The translations under genes and the position numbers were made by a program. A stretch of 64,000 nucleotides of DNA from Ectopseudomonas chengduensis (lineage in GTDB: Bacteria > Pseudomonadota > Gammaproteobacteria > Pseudomonadales > Pseudomonadaceae), in NCBI RefSeq assembly GCF_015712065.1, contig NZ_JACFYZ010000001.1, forward strand, positions 496,001-560,000, given 5' to 3'. The notes beneath the pieces are model-generated. The model worked only from the letters and a program-made list of their open reading frames with translations. It did no database searches and was not told where the DNA came from. Shown here piece by piece: positions 27,383 through 37,430 of this stretch. Numbering within the stretch: position 1 is the first letter of the stretch; each line of letters starts with the position of its first letter.

Positions 27383-27748
27383 TCATAGGATGTGGTCGAG
27401 ATTTACCGGTTCGCCCGGTTGGGCGTTGAGTTTGCTGCGGATGTCGGCGAACACCTTGTCGTATTCGTCATGGCCGCGCATCACCGGGCTGGCGTTGGGG
27501 TGCAGGCCATGGCGGGCGGCCACGCGGGTGGCGACACTGGCAAAGTTGAAGGCGACGTCGCGATGCAGTTCGAATTCCTCCTCGAAATGCTTGCCGTCCA
27601 CCTCGCCGACCAGGCGCATGTGCAGCATCGGCCCCTGCTGCGGGTCCTTGCGGACTTCGTAGTAGAAGTCCACCGAGAAGGGCGGCAGCAGGCGCATGTG
27701 CTCGGGGCGGTCGTTATTGTCGCGGTGCAGGTGACCGGGGGTGAACAT
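27383..27748 (-). CDS. DUF5064 family protein
   Basis: A 121-residue soluble protein of a pseudomonad family with no known function; FSVDFYYEVRKDPQQGPMLHMRLVGEVDGKHFEEEFEL is the core. It begins 12 bases after the arcC stop on the same strand, so it is likely the last gene of the arc operon. The sequence alone suggests no enzymatic motif. Confidence 0.82.
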   Translation of the reverse strand: MFTPGHLHRDNNDRPEHMRLLPPFSVDFYYEVRKDPQQGPMLHMRLVGEVDGKHFEEEFELHRDVAFNFASVATRVAARHGLHPNASPVMRGHDEYDKVFADIRSKLNAQPGEPVNLDHIL

Positions 27749-27760
27749 GATTGTGCCCTC

Positions 27761-28687
27761 TCAGCGATAGACGATGCCCTTGCAGTCCAGGCTGATGCGC
27801 GTGCCTGAACGACCCTGGACGATGGCTTCGATATTTTCCAACGAACCGATCACCGCTCTGCTGCCGGTATTGCGGGCGAACTCGCAGGCGGCCTGTACTT
27901 TCGGACCCATGGAACCGGCGGCGAAGCCGAGCGCTTCGATGGCATCGGGATGAGCTTCGGCGATGGATTTCTGCGTGGGTTTGCCCCAGTCGACATAGGC
28001 AGCGTCGACATCGGTGGCGATCACCAGCAGGTCGGCATTGAGCTGTTCGGCCAGCAGCGCCGAGCACAGGTCCTTGTCGATTACCGCCTCGACGCCGCGC
28101 AGTTGGTTGCCGTCGTACATGGTCGGGATGCCACCGCCGCCGGCGCAGATCACCACGCTGCCCTTTTCCAGCAGCCATTTGATCGGGCGAATTTCGAAGA
28201 TGCGCTGCGGGCGCGGGCTGGCCACCACGCGGCGGAACTTGTCGCCATCCGGGGCGATACTCCAGCCTTTCTCGGCGGCCAGACGCTCGGCTTCCTCTTT
28301 GCTGTAGACCGGGCCGATGGGTTTGCTCGGTTTCTTGAAAGCAGGGTCGGCGCTGTCCACTTCCACCTGGGTGAGCAGGGTGGCGAAGGGCACTTCGAAG
28401 GGCAGCAGGTTGCCCAGCTCCTGTTCGATCATGTAACCGATCATGCCTTCGGTCTCTGCTCCGAGCACGTCCAGTGGGTAAGGGTTGGCCGCGTCATAGG
28501 CGTTGCCCTGCAGGGCCAGCAGGCCGACTTGCGGGCCGTTGCCGTGGGCGATGACCAGCTCTTTACCGGGCGCCACCTTGGCGATCTGCTGGCAGGCGAT
28601 GCGTACGTTCTCTCGTTGATTTTCCGCGGTCATGGCTTCACCGCGGCGAAGCAGGGCGTTACCGCCCAGGGCGATGACGAGTCGCAT
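27761..28687 (-). CDS. arcC: Carbamate kinase ArcC
   Basis: Last enzyme of the arginine deiminase pathway: carbamoyl phosphate plus ADP gives ATP, CO2 and ammonia. The 308-residue length is standard. The amino acid kinase fold is marked by [15 protein letters not shown] at the N-terminus, [14 protein letters not shown], the [10 protein letters not shown] segment and [28 protein letters not shown]. It lies downstream of arcB, with an unusual 146-base gap containing repeat sequences. Confidence 0.96.
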   Translation of the reverse strand: MRLVIALGGNALLRRGEAMTAENQRENVRIACQQIAKVAPGKELVIAHGNGPQVGLLALQGNAYDAANPYPLDVLGAETEGMIGYMIEQELGNLLPFEVPFATLLTQVEVDSADPAFKKPSKPIGPVYSKEEAERLAAEKGWSIAPDGDKFRRVVASPRPQRIFEIRPIKWLLEKGSVVICAGGGGIPTMYDGNQLRGVEAVIDKDLCSALLAEQLNADLLVIATDVDAAYVDWGKPTQKSIAEAHPDAIEALGFAAGSMGPKVQAACEFARNTGSRAVIGSLENIEAIVQGRSGTRISLDCKGIVYR

Positions 28688-28767
28688 GGTGTTCTCCTTG
28701 TCGCTCGGATTGAATCCGGGGCCTGTGGCCTGGGGTTCGGCTTCGCCGGTCAGACCCTCTCTCCCGG

Positions 28768-28793
28768 CCCCTCTCCCATAAATGGGAGAGGGG
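28768..28793. repeat. Hairpin repeat within the arcB-arcC gap
   Basis: CCCCTCTCCCAT (28768-28779), AA, ATGGGAGAGGGG (28782-28793): perfect 12-bp arms. Next to it, at about 28803-28825, is a CCCCGGATTGCATCCGGGC repeat of the kind common in pseudomonads. These lie inside the arc operon between arcB and arcC and might lower arcC expression or stabilise the upstream mRNA. Confidence 0.6.
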
Positions 28794-28833
28794 AGACAAG
28801 CTCATCCCCGGATTGCATCCGGGCTACCTCAAC

Positions 28834-29844
28834 CTAAATATCAGCCAGGGTCGCCACCAGAATGGCCTTGATCGTGTGCATGCGGTTTTCCGCCTGCTCG
28901 AAGGCGATGTTCCAGGGCGACTCGAACACGTCTTCGGTGACCTCGATGCCGTTCTTCAGGTGCGGATATTGCTCGGCGATCTGCTTGCCGACCTTGGTCT
29001 CGCTGTTGTGGAAGGCCGGTAGGCAGTGCATGAACTTCACCCGTGGGTTGCCGGAGGCCTTCATGATCTCGGCATTGACCTGATAGGGCAGTAGTTCCTG
29101 GATGCGTTCGCCCCAGGCTTCCACCGGCTCGCCCATGGACACCCAGACGTCGGTATGGACGAAGTCGACGCCCTTGACCGCCTCCTTCGGGTCTTCGGTG
29201 AGCAGGATGCGCGCGCCGCTTTCTTCGGCGAATTTTCGGCAGGCGGCGACGTGTTCCTCGCTGGGCCACAGCGCCTTGGGCGCGGCGATGCGCACATCCA
29301 TGCCGAGCTTGGCGCCGATCAGCAGCAGCGAGTTGCCCATGTTGTTGCGCGCGTCACCCAGGTAGGCGTAGGCAATGTCGTGCAGCGGCTTGTCGCTGTG
29401 CTCGCGCATGGTCAGCACGTCGGCGAGCATCTGCGTCGGGTGGTACTCGTCGGTCAGGCCGTTGAACACCGGCACCCCGGCGTACTGGGCCAGTTCTTCG
29501 ACGATTTCCTGCTTGAAGCCGCGGTACTCGATGGCGTCGTACATGCGCCCGAGCACGCGGGCGGTGTCCTTCATCGACTCCTTGTGGCCGATCTGCGAGG
29601 AGTTGGGGTCGATATAGGTGACGTTGGCGCCCTGGTCGTAGGCCGCTACCTCGAAGGCGCAGCGGGTGCGGGTCGAGGTCTTCTCGAAGATCAGCGCGAT
29701 GTTCTTGCGGGTCAGGTGTTGCTGCTCGGTGCCGGTGTACTTGGCGCGTTTGAGATCGCGCGACAGATCGAGCAGGTAGCGCAGCTCACGGGTGCTGTGG
29801 TGCATCAGGCTGAGCAGATTGCGGTTGTGCATGTTGAAAGCCAT
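28834..29844 (-). CDS. arcB: Catabolic ornithine carbamoyltransferase ArcB
   Basis: Converts citrulline and phosphate to ornithine and carbamoyl phosphate. At 336 residues it has the catabolic length. The carbamoyl-phosphate motif is STRTRCAFE, the HPTQMLAD loop and the HCLPAFH segment are intact, and the N-terminal [15 protein letters not shown] is typical of the pseudomonad dodecameric ArcB. It lies 64 bases downstream of arcA. Confidence 0.97.
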   Translation of the reverse strand: MAFNMHNRNLLSLMHHSTRELRYLLDLSRDLKRAKYTGTEQQHLTRKNIALIFEKTSTRTRCAFEVAAYDQGANVTYIDPNSSQIGHKESMKDTARVLGRMYDAIEYRGFKQEIVEELAQYAGVPVFNGLTDEYHPTQMLADVLTMREHSDKPLHDIAYAYLGDARNNMGNSLLLIGAKLGMDVRIAAPKALWPSEEHVAACRKFAEESGARILLTEDPKEAVKGVDFVHTDVWVSMGEPVEAWGERIQELLPYQVNAEIMKASGNPRVKFMHCLPAFHNSETKVGKQIAEQYPHLKNGIEVTEDVFESPWNIAFEQAENRMHTIKAILVATLADI

Positions 29845-29909
29845 GGTTCTCTCTCCTTGTGGGCAGCTTGAAACGGGCCCGGCGGCGGATCACGCCGGGG
29901 CTGGCTTGT

Positions 29910-31160
29910 TCAGTAATCGATGGGGTCGCGGATGATCGGGCAGGTCATGCAGTGGCCGCCGCCACGACCGCGGCCCAGTTCGCTGGCGCTGATGGTGATG
30001 ACCTCGACGCCGGCCTTGCGCAGCAGGGTGTTGGTGTAGGTGTTGCGGTCGTAGCCGATCACTACGCCGGGCTCCAGACAGACCACGTTGTTGCCGTCGT
30101 CCCATTGTTCGCGCTCGGCCTCGTAGGCGTCGCCGCCGGTTTCCACCACGCGCAGCTTCTTCAGGTTGAGAGATTCGGCGACCACGTCGACGAAGGGTTT
30201 GTCTTCGCGGCGTACGTCGATGCCGCCTGGGCGGCTCTCGTCCGGGCGCAGGGTGAAGGGCACGATGGAGTTGGCCACTTCCGGGAAGATGGTCACCAGG
30301 TCGCGGTCGCAGAAGCTGAATACGGTATCCAGGTGCATGGCCGCGCGGGAGCGGCCGAGGCCAGCGACCACTACCCGCTCGGCCGCACCCTTGGCGAACA
30401 GTGCGCGCGCCACCTGGCCGATGGCCTGGTGCGAGCTGCGTTCGCCCATGCCGATCAGCACGGTGCCATTGCCGATGGGCATCACGTCGCCGCCTTCGAG
30501 GGTGGCCGAACCGTGGTCCTGGTCCGGGTCGCCGTACCAGATCTCGAAGGGCTCATTGGCGAAGTCCGGGTGGAAGGTGTAGATGGCGCTGGCGAGCAGG
30601 GTTTCCTGACGGCGCGCTGGCCAGTACATGGGGTTCAAGGTGACGCCGCCATAGATCCAGCAGGTGGTGTCGCGGGTGAACTGGGTGTTGGGCAGCGGCG
30701 GGAAGATGAAGCTGGCTTCACCGAGGTAGGCGTTGAACATCTTCGCTGCCTCGGAATCCTTGTGCTTGGCCAGGTCGGCGCCGGATACGCCGCCGATCAG
30801 GAACTCGGCGATCTTGCGTGGCTCCAGCCCTTCGATGAAGGAACGCACTTCGCTCTGCAGGCCCAGGCCTACGCTGTTGGGGGTGATCTTGCGATCGAGA
30901 ATCCACTTCAGCGCGTTGGGATCGCTGACGGTCTCCTCCAGCAGGTTGTGCATCTCCACCACTTCGACGCCGCGTTCGCGCATCTTGGTCATGAAGTCGA
31001 AGTGGTCGCGCTTGGCCTGGGATACCCAGATCACATCGTCGAACAGCAATTCATCGCAGTTGGCGGGGGTCAGGCGCAGGTGAGCGAGGCCTGGCGAACA
31101 GACCATCACCTTGTGCAGTTTGCCGGCTTCGGAATGAACGCCGAGGGCTTTCTTGGACAT
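29910..31160 (-). CDS. arcA: Arginine deiminase ArcA
   Basis: Hydrolyses arginine to citrulline and ammonia, the first step of fermentative arginine use. A 416-residue protein. The catalytic Cys404 is in GGGHCMTCP, with the His/Asp residues of [13 protein letters not shown] and EGGD in the expected places. It is 15 bases downstream of arcD. Arginine is supplied through ArcD and could also come from beta-Asp-Arg breakdown encoded about 15 kb away. Confidence 0.97.
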   Translation of the reverse strand: MSKKALGVHSEAGKLHKVMVCSPGLAHLRLTPANCDELLFDDVIWVSQAKRDHFDFMTKMRERGVEVVEMHNLLEETVSDPNALKWILDRKITPNSVGLGLQSEVRSFIEGLEPRKIAEFLIGGVSGADLAKHKDSEAAKMFNAYLGEASFIFPPLPNTQFTRDTTCWIYGGVTLNPMYWPARRQETLLASAIYTFHPDFANEPFEIWYGDPDQDHGSATLEGGDVMPIGNGTVLIGMGERSSHQAIGQVARALFAKGAAERVVVAGLGRSRAAMHLDTVFSFCDRDLVTIFPEVANSIVPFTLRPDESRPGGIDVRREDKPFVDVVAESLNLKKLRVVETGGDAYEAEREQWDDGNNVVCLEPGVVIGYDRNTYTNTLLRKAGVEVITISASELGRGRGGGHCMTCPIIRDPIDY

Positions 31161-31175
31161 GTCGAACTCCTTCTC

Positions 31176-32603
31176 TTACAGACTCAGGAAACCGTCATAC
31201 AGCCCGTAGGCGGCGATGGCGGCACCGATCAGTACGGCGACGAAAATGATCTTCTCGACGCCGGTGAAAATGGGCTGCCCCAGTTCGCGCTTGGCCTTGG
31301 CGAAGAGGATCGCGCCAGGGGCATAGAGCAGCGCCGAGAGCAGCAGGTACTGCACGCCGGCGGCGTACACCAGCCACACCGCGTACAGGGTGGAGATGGC
31401 CGCGATCAGCAGGTCCTTGTTGCGCTCGCCGCCGGCGTTCTCGTAGGTCTCGCCACGTACCGCCAGCAATACCGCGTAGGCGCTGGACCAGAAGTAGGGC
31501 ACCAGGATCATCGAGGTGGCCAGGTACAGCAGGCTGAGGTAGGTGGAAGCGTTGAACAGGGTGATGATCAGAAACAGCTGGATCAGCCCGTTGGACAGCC
31601 ACAACGCATTGGCCGGAACCTGGTTGGCGTTCTCCCTGCGCAGGAACTCGGGCATGGTGTGGTCGCGGGCGCTGGCGAAGAGAATCTCCGCGCACAGCAG
31701 CGTCCATGACAGCAAGGCACCGGCCAGCGAGACGATCAGACCGATGGAGATCAGTTGCGCCCCCCAGGGACCGACCACCTGCTCCAGCACGCCGGCCATG
31801 GACGGGTTTTTCAGCCCGGCCAGTTCTGCCTGGGCCATGATGCCCTGGGACAGGACGTTGACCAGCACCAGGAGCAGAAGCACGCCGACGAAACCGATCA
31901 CCGTGGCCTTGCCGACATCGCTGCGCTTCTCGGCACGGGCGGAGAAGATGCTCGCGCCTTCGATGCCGATGAACACCCAGACGGTGACCAGCATCATGTT
32001 GCGCACCTGATCCATCACGCTGCCCAGCTCGCTGTTGCCACGGCCCCAGAAGTCCGCGGTGAACACGTCCATCTTGAAGGCGATGGCGGCGATGACGATG
32101 AACAGCGCCAGCGGCAGCATCTTGGCGATGGTGGTCACGGTGTTGATGAAGGCCGCTTCCTTGATCCCGCGTAGCACCAGAAAGTGCAGCAGCCAGAGCA
32201 GCACCGAGGCGCCGATCACCGCCGGCATGGTGTTGCCTTCGCCGAACACCGGGAAGAAGTAACCCAAAGTGGAAAACAGCAGCACCATGTAGCTGACGTT
32301 GCCGATCCAGGCGCTGATCCAATAGCCCCAGGCTGAGGAGAAACCCATGTAGTCGCCGAAACCGGCTTTGGCGTAGGCGTACACCCCGCCGTCGAGTTCG
32401 GGCTTGCGGTTGGCCAGGGTCTGGAACACGAACGCCAGCGTCAGCATGCCGACACCGGTGATCAGCCAGCCGATCAGGGTGGCGCCGGCGCTGGCGCTGG
32501 CGGCGATGTTCTGGGGTAGCGAGAAGATACCGCCGCCGACCATGGAGCCGACGACCAGCGCGATCAGCGCGCCAAGGCGGAGTTTTTGCGTCGAATCAGA
32601 CAT
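31176..32603 (-). CDS. arcD: Arginine:ornithine antiporter ArcD
   Basis: A 475-residue inner-membrane APC-family antiporter that exchanges external arginine for ornithine without energy cost. The N-terminal helix LGALIALVVGSMVGGGIFSLPQN carries the substrate-binding GSMVGGGIF loop, and about 12-13 helices follow. I chose the ATG at 32603 because GGAGGTAATTG lies just before it; an in-frame start 10 codons upstream is less likely. It is first in arcD-A-B-C, with a candidate ANR site upstream. Confidence 0.95.
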   Translation of the reverse strand: MSDSTQKLRLGALIALVVGSMVGGGIFSLPQNIAASASAGATLIGWLITGVGMLTLAFVFQTLANRKPELDGGVYAYAKAGFGDYMGFSSAWGYWISAWIGNVSYMVLLFSTLGYFFPVFGEGNTMPAVIGASVLLWLLHFLVLRGIKEAAFINTVTTIAKMLPLALFIVIAAIAFKMDVFTADFWGRGNSELGSVMDQVRNMMLVTVWVFIGIEGASIFSARAEKRSDVGKATVIGFVGVLLLLVLVNVLSQGIMAQAELAGLKNPSMAGVLEQVVGPWGAQLISIGLIVSLAGALLSWTLLCAEILFASARDHTMPEFLRRENANQVPANALWLSNGLIQLFLIITLFNASTYLSLLYLATSMILVPYFWSSAYAVLLAVRGETYENAGGERNKDLLIAAISTLYAVWLVYAAGVQYLLLSALLYAPGAILFAKAKRELGQPIFTGVEKIIFVAVLIGAAIAAYGLYDGFLSL

Positions 32604-32665
32604 CTCAATTACCTCCGTGTCACGAGGGGACATAGGTATTGAGCGCGTTTGGCGAGCACAGCATC

Positions 32666-32679
32666 CTGACTTGAATCAA
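32666..32679 (-). promoter_or_regulatory. Candidate ANR box of the arc operon
   Basis: On the minus strand TTGAT-TCAA-GTCAG, where the ANR/FNR consensus is TTGAT-N4-ATCAA: one perfect half site and one with three of five bases. It is about 63-76 bases before the arcD start. It sits within a perfect dyad ATCCTGAC-N11-GTCAGGAT (32663-32670, 32682-32689). The arc operon is ANR-controlled in P. aeruginosa. The rest of the 32604-33027 gap shows no gene. Confidence 0.55.
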
Positions 32680-32980
32680 TAGTCAGGATTCGTCAACGCA
32701 CATCCTTGTTCCAAGCGTTGTCGAGCACCTGATGAGCGTCAGGAATGCAGCTCTGTCTGGCACGGGGAGGCGCCAGTCCAATCAACATAGTCCGAACTTT
32801 CTGTTACGCAATGATGGCCAGTTGCGATGGATTGTTCGCGGGGAGAGGGGATGGGCGGGGCGGTTGGCCCCGCTCGACGCACCGACCGGATAGGCTGGCG
32901 CAGACCCTAAGGTCAGGAGGAGAGAACACGGCGCCGGGCGGGTAGCCCCTGCAGGCAGTTGCGCTGTGTGGGTGCAGCAT

Positions 32981-33013
32981 GCCGCGGAAAGCTTTCATCC
33001 AGCTTTCCACGGC
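32981..33013 (-). terminator. Hairpin downstream of putA
   Basis: GCCGCGGAAAGCT (32981-32993), loop TTCATCC, AGCTTTCCACGGC (33001-33013), 12 of 13 arm bases paired, 15 bases past the putA stop. There is no U-run on the minus strand, so termination would not be classical. Confidence 0.45.
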
Positions 33014-33027
33014 GTTATCGGCTGCGA

Positions 33028-36000
33028 TCAGCCGATGGTCATCAGGCTGGCGTTGCCGCCGGCCGCAGCGGTGTTGACGCTCAGGGCGTGCTCCACCAAC
33101 AGGCGCTCCAGGGCGATGTCGGTTTCGCCCTTGTTCAGGCCGTGCACGCCGACGATGGCGCCTTTGCGCTGCGCCGCCTGCTCGCTGACCGCGCGCAGCT
33201 GGTCGGAGTCGCCGTGGTGCAGGATGGCGTCCAGCTCCACATCGACGCTGTTCCAGTCGGCCACCAGCTGGATGTGCTTCTGCACCTCTTTCGGCAGTTC
33301 GGCATGCAGCGCGCGCTGGCTGTCCAGCCAGACCGCCCGGCTGCCAACGGCCAGGGTGGCGGCCAGCTGGGCCAGCAGGTCACTGCGCTCATCGGCCAGG
33401 TTGAGCACATGCTCACGCGGCAGCAGGGTGTAGCTGTTGCGCTCGCCGGTCGGGCCGGTCAGCACGTGGCTGCTGTAGCTCTGCGACAGCGTGCGGTACT
33501 GCTCGAACAGCGCGGCGATGGCCGGCTCCTGCTTGCCTGCCCAGTCGGCGAAGGCACTGCGCACCTTGTCCAGCTCGCTTGGCACCGGCAGGGCTTGCAC
33601 CTCGGCCTGTTGCAGGTACTGGGCGACGGCCTCCTGTGGGCGGGTCGACAGCAGACGGTAGAGGTACAGCGGGCCACCGGCTTTCGGGCCGGTACCGGAC
33701 AGGCCTTCGCCACCGAACGGCTGCACGCCGACCACGGCGCCGACCATGTTGCGGTTCACATACAGGTTGCCAACCTTGGCGGTGCCGACCACCTGGGCGA
33801 TGGTCTCGTCGATGCGCGTGTGCACGCCGAGGGTCAGGCCGTAGCCGCTGTCGTTGATCTGCAGCAGCAGCTTGCCCAGATCGGCGCGCTGGTAGCGCAC
33901 CACGTGCAGCACCGGGCCGAAAATCTCGCGCTTCATCTCGTCGAAGCTGTCCAGCTCGATCAGGGTCGGCACGACGAAGGTGCCGCGCTTGATGTCGTCA
34001 GCGTTGACGCGCGCCAGTTGGGTGACCTTGCGGCCTTTCTCGCGCAGCTTGGCGATGTGGGTGTCGATGCCGGCCTTGGCTTCGGCGTCGATCACCGGGC
34101 CGATGTCGGTGTTCAGGCGCTCGGGGTTGCCGAGTGTGTACTCGGCCATGGCGCCCTTGAGCATGGTCAGCACGCGGTCGGCCACGTCGTCCTGCACGCA
34201 CAGTACGCGCAGGGCCGAGCAGCGCTGGCCGGCGCTGTCGAAGGCGGAGGCGACCACGTCCATCACCACCTGCTCGGTCAGCGCCGAGGAGTCGACGATC
34301 ATGGCGTTGAGGCCGCCGGTTTCGGCGATCAGCGGGATGGTGCGGCCCTGGGCATCCAGGCGCCCGGCGATGTTGCGCTGGAGGATGCCGGCCACCTCGG
34401 TGGAGCCGGTGAATATCACCCCGCGTACACGCTCGTCACCGACCAGGCGCGCACCGACGGTTTCGCCACGGCCCGGCAGCAGTTGTACGGCGCCAGCCGG
34501 TACGCCGGCCTCGAGCAGAATGCGCACGGCCTGGGCGGCGATCAGCGGCGTCTGTTCGGCCGGCTTGGCCAGCACGGTGTTGCCGGCGGCCAGCGCGGCG
34601 GCCACCTGGCCACTGAAGATCGCCAGGGGAAAGTTCCACGGACTGATGCACACCACCGGGCCCAGCGGGCGGTGGCTGTCGTTGCCGAAGCTGCGTGCCT
34701 GGATCGCGTAATAGCGGAGGAAGTCCACCGCCTCACGCACCTCGGCGATGGCGTTGGCGAAGGTCTTGCCGGACTCGCGCACCAGCAGGCCCATCAGCTG
34801 TTGCAGTTCGGCTTCCATCAGGTCAGCGGCGCGCTCCAGCACGGCGGCACGCTCGGCCGGCAGGGTCGACTGCCAGATCTGGCCGCTGGCCAGGGCGCAG
34901 AGGATGGCGCTGTCGACATCCTTGACGCTGGCTTCGCGCACGTGGCCGACCAGGTCACGGTGATCGGCCGGGTTGCGTACCGGCTCCGGCTCGCCCGGGT
35001 TAGGTGCATCGCAGCCGAGCATCGGTTCGGCGACGTAGCTGAGGTTGGTGGACGACAGCAGCGCCGAGGACAGCGAGCCGAGGCGGTGTTCGTTGGCCAG
35101 GTCGAGGCCAGCGGAGTTGACCCGCTCCTTGCCGTACAGGTCACGCGGCAGGGCGATACGCGGATGCGGCAGGCCGATGGCGCCTTCCTGCGCGGCCATC
35201 TGCTCGACCTGCAGCACCGGGTCGAGTACCAGGTCTTTCAGCGAGATGCTGTGGTCGGCGATGCGGTTGACGAAGCTGGTGTTGGCGCCGTTTTCCAGCA
35301 GACGGCGTACCAGGTAGGCCAGCAGGGTTTCATGGCTGCCCACCGGTGCGTAGATGCGGCACGGGCGGTTCAGCTTGCCGTCGGCGATCTTGCCCACCAC
35401 CTGCTCGTACAACGGCTCGCCCATGCCATGCAGGCACTGGAACTCGTACTGGCCCGGGTAGTAGTTCTGCCCGGCCAACTGGTAGATGGCCGACAGCGAG
35501 TGGGCGTTGTGGGTGGCGAACTGCGGGTAGATGGCTTCCGGCGCGGCCAGCAGCTTGCGTGCGCAGGCCAGGTAGGACACGTCGGTGTACGGCTTGCGGG
35601 TGTACACCGGGTAGCCTTCCAGACCATTGACCTGGGCCAGCTTGATCTCGCTGTCCCAGTAGGCGCCCTTGACCAGACGGATCATCAGGCGATGACGGCT
35701 GCGCTTGGCCAGGTCGATGACGTAGTCGATCACGTACGGGCAGCGTTTCTGGTAGGCCTGGATGACGAAACCGATGCCGTTCCAGCCAGCGAGGCTTGGC
35801 TCGAAGCACAGGCGCTCGAGCAGGTCCAGCGACAGCTCCAGGCGGTCAGCTTCCTCGGCGTCGATGTTGAGACCGATGTCGTACTGCTTGGCCAGCTGGG
35901 TCAGGCCCAGCAGGGTCGGGTACAGCTCGTCCATCACGCGCTCGTACTGGGCGCGGCTGTAGCGCGGGTGCAGGGCGGAGAGCTTGATCGAGATGCCCGG

Positions 36001-36963
36001 GCCTTCGTAGATGCCGCGGCCGTGGGAGGCCTTGCCGATGGCATGGATGGCCTGCTCGTAGGACGCCAGGTAACGCTTGGCGTCTTCCTCGGTCAGCGCG
36101 GCTTCACCGAGCATGTCGTAGGAATAGCGGAAGCCCTTGGCTTCCAGGGTGGCGGCGTTGGCCAGGGCCTCGGCGATGGTTTCGCCGGTGACGAACTGCT
36201 CGCCCATCAGGCGCATGGCCATGTCCACGCCTTTGCGGATCACCGGCTCACCGCTCTTGCCGATCAGGCGGTTGAGCGAATTGGAGAGGCCGGCCTCGTT
36301 GTGGGTCGACACCAGTTTGCCGGTGATCAGCAGACCCCAGCTCGCCGCGTTGACGAACATCGACGGGCTCTGGCCGAGGTGCTGGCTCCAGTTGCCGTTG
36401 GCGATCTTGTCGCGGATCAGCGCGTCGCGGGTGGCCTTGTCCGGGATGCGCAGCAGGGCTTCGGCCAGGCACATCAGCGCCACGCCTTCCTGCGAGGACA
36501 GCGAGAACTCCTGCAGCAGGCCCTGCACCAGGCCCTGACGGCCGCTGGCGTTCTTCTGGTTGCGCAGCTTCTCGGCGATGCCCAGCGCCAGCTTCTGCGA
36601 GGCCTCGGCCTGCTCCTTGTTCAGGCGCGCCTGCTCCAGCAGCATCGGCACCACTTCGGTTTCCGGACGGCGATAGGCGCTGGTGATGGCGGCGCGCAGC
36701 ACCGACTGCGGGAGGATGCTTTCGGCGAAGTCGAGGAACACCTGCAGGCCCTGCTCGGTCAGCGACTCCAGCGCTTCTTCACCGGCGGCAGCAGCCAGGC
36801 CGGCATGCTCGGCGGGCGTCAGACCACTCTCGACTTGCTCCAGATAATTGAAGATCGCCTGCTTGATCATCCAGTGCGGCGTACGGTCGATCTGCGCAGC
36901 GGCCTTTTTCAGGCGCTCGCGGGTAGCATCGTCGAGTTTTACGCCAAGCGTGGTGGTGGCCAT
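33028..36963 (-). CDS. putA: Trifunctional proline utilisation protein PutA
   Basis: A 1311-residue protein that oxidises proline to glutamate and represses its own gene. The N-terminal ribbon-helix-helix (residues 1-47, LGVKLDDATRERLKKAAAQIDRTPHWMIKQ) binds DNA. The proline dehydrogenase domain spans about 190-560 (ISIKLSALHPRY, RLVKGAYWDSEI). The P5C dehydrogenase domain spans about 650-1110 with NFPLAIFSGQVAAAL and the catalytic Cys in DSAGQRCSALR. A further C-terminal domain completes the long form. It acts at the membrane when reduced, passing electrons to quinone. No putP is adjacent. Tandem GTTGCA motifs upstream fit autoregulation. Confidence 0.97.
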   Translation of the reverse strand: MATTTLGVKLDDATRERLKKAAAQIDRTPHWMIKQAIFNYLEQVESGLTPAEHAGLAAAAGEEALESLTEQGLQVFLDFAESILPQSVLRAAITSAYRRPETEVVPMLLEQARLNKEQAEASQKLALGIAEKLRNQKNASGRQGLVQGLLQEFSLSSQEGVALMCLAEALLRIPDKATRDALIRDKIANGNWSQHLGQSPSMFVNAASWGLLITGKLVSTHNEAGLSNSLNRLIGKSGEPVIRKGVDMAMRLMGEQFVTGETIAEALANAATLEAKGFRYSYDMLGEAALTEEDAKRYLASYEQAIHAIGKASHGRGIYEGPGISIKLSALHPRYSRAQYERVMDELYPTLLGLTQLAKQYDIGLNIDAEEADRLELSLDLLERLCFEPSLAGWNGIGFVIQAYQKRCPYVIDYVIDLAKRSRHRLMIRLVKGAYWDSEIKLAQVNGLEGYPVYTRKPYTDVSYLACARKLLAAPEAIYPQFATHNAHSLSAIYQLAGQNYYPGQYEFQCLHGMGEPLYEQVVGKIADGKLNRPCRIYAPVGSHETLLAYLVRRLLENGANTSFVNRIADHSISLKDLVLDPVLQVEQMAAQEGAIGLPHPRIALPRDLYGKERVNSAGLDLANEHRLGSLSSALLSSTNLSYVAEPMLGCDAPNPGEPEPVRNPADHRDLVGHVREASVKDVDSAILCALASGQIWQSTLPAERAAVLERAADLMEAELQQLMGLLVRESGKTFANAIAEVREAVDFLRYYAIQARSFGNDSHRPLGPVVCISPWNFPLAIFSGQVAAALAAGNTVLAKPAEQTPLIAAQAVRILLEAGVPAGAVQLLPGRGETVGARLVGDERVRGVIFTGSTEVAGILQRNIAGRLDAQGRTIPLIAETGGLNAMIVDSSALTEQVVMDVVASAFDSAGQRCSALRVLCVQDDVADRVLTMLKGAMAEYTLGNPERLNTDIGPVIDAEAKAGIDTHIAKLREKGRKVTQLARVNADDIKRGTFVVPTLIELDSFDEMKREIFGPVLHVVRYQRADLGKLLLQINDSGYGLTLGVHTRIDETIAQVVGTAKVGNLYVNRNMVGAVVGVQPFGGEGLSGTGPKAGGPLYLYRLLSTRPQEAVAQYLQQAEVQALPVPSELDKVRSAFADWAGKQEPAIAALFEQYRTLSQSYSSHVLTGPTGERNSYTLLPREHVLNLADERSDLLAQLAATLAVGSRAVWLDSQRALHAELPKEVQKHIQLVADWNSVDVELDAILHHGDSDQLRAVSEQAAQRKGAIVGVHGLNKGETDIALERLLVEHALSVNTAAAGGNASLMTIG

Positions 36964-37105
36964 AGGGGTGTCCTATTTTTGTCGGTTGTACAGGGTGAAG
37001 CTGCCTGGAGCAGTTTCTGGCGTCGCTTGCGACGGCCCTAGGGGCTGCCGCCATGGATGGCGGGCAACAAAAAAGCTGCGGGAGATTAAACCTGCTTTGG
37101 CATCT

Positions 37106-37123
37106 GGTGCAACTAGGTGCAAC
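37106..37123. promoter_or_regulatory. Tandem candidate PutA operators
   Basis: GGTGCAACTAGGTGCAAC: two GGTGCAAC copies 10 bases (one helical turn) apart. On the putA strand each reads GTTGCACC, containing the GTTGCA hexamer known as the E. coli PutA operator core. They lie 143-160 bases upstream of the putA start. PutA here keeps its ribbon-helix-helix domain, so autoregulation is expected. Confidence 0.5.
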
Positions 37124-37287
37124 CAATTTGGGTGGCATCCCGACGGACGTTCATTTCACCCTCAAGGTTGACGCTGTAGCCCCTGTGCTCCTTGAGTTGC
37201 AGAGTATCAACCACACTCCACAGCTTCGATTCGGGCAAGAGCGAAGGATTCGCCCAATCCAGTCTGCCGAGGCGCTGCGTCATCATG

Positions 37288-37295
37288 GTGCAACC
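37288..37295. promoter_or_regulatory. Third candidate PutA operator
   Basis: A third GGTGCAAC copy (GTTGCACC on the putA strand), 325 bases upstream of putA. It matches 37106-37113 exactly over eight bases. Alone it would be weak; with the tandem pair it may allow a repression loop. Confidence 0.3.
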
Positions 37296-37402
37296 GTGGT
37301 GCTACCCCTGTGCCTGGGCTCACAACGGTGCTGAGCTGCGCTTCGAGCGCATCGCGACTGGGTAGTACCTGTTCAGCATAGACCGCGTCATCGGAGCAAC
37401 GT

Positions 37403-37423
37403 GGCTCCCGGTCGTCGGGAGCC
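37403..37423. other. Hairpin in the putA-lysR gap
   Basis: GGCTCCCG (37403-37410), loop GTCGT, CGGGAGCC (37416-37423), perfect 8-bp arms. No T-run follows on either strand. It stands 8 bases before the repeat element at 37431. The rest of the 563-base gap (36964-37526) shows no convincing gene. Confidence 0.4.
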
Positions 37424-37430
37424 AGCTGCT

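Noticed and set aside
29859..31709. Open frame of 616 codons on the plus strand opposite arcA and arcD
   Set aside because: Antisense to two clear arc genes, with no domain or Shine-Dalgarno support.
32959..37041. Very long open frame of 1360 codons on the plus strand opposite putA
   Set aside because: It is the antisense shadow of the GC-rich putA gene; it has low-complexity Gln/His/Gly-rich composition and no family resemblance, while the minus-strand frame is a perfect PutA.
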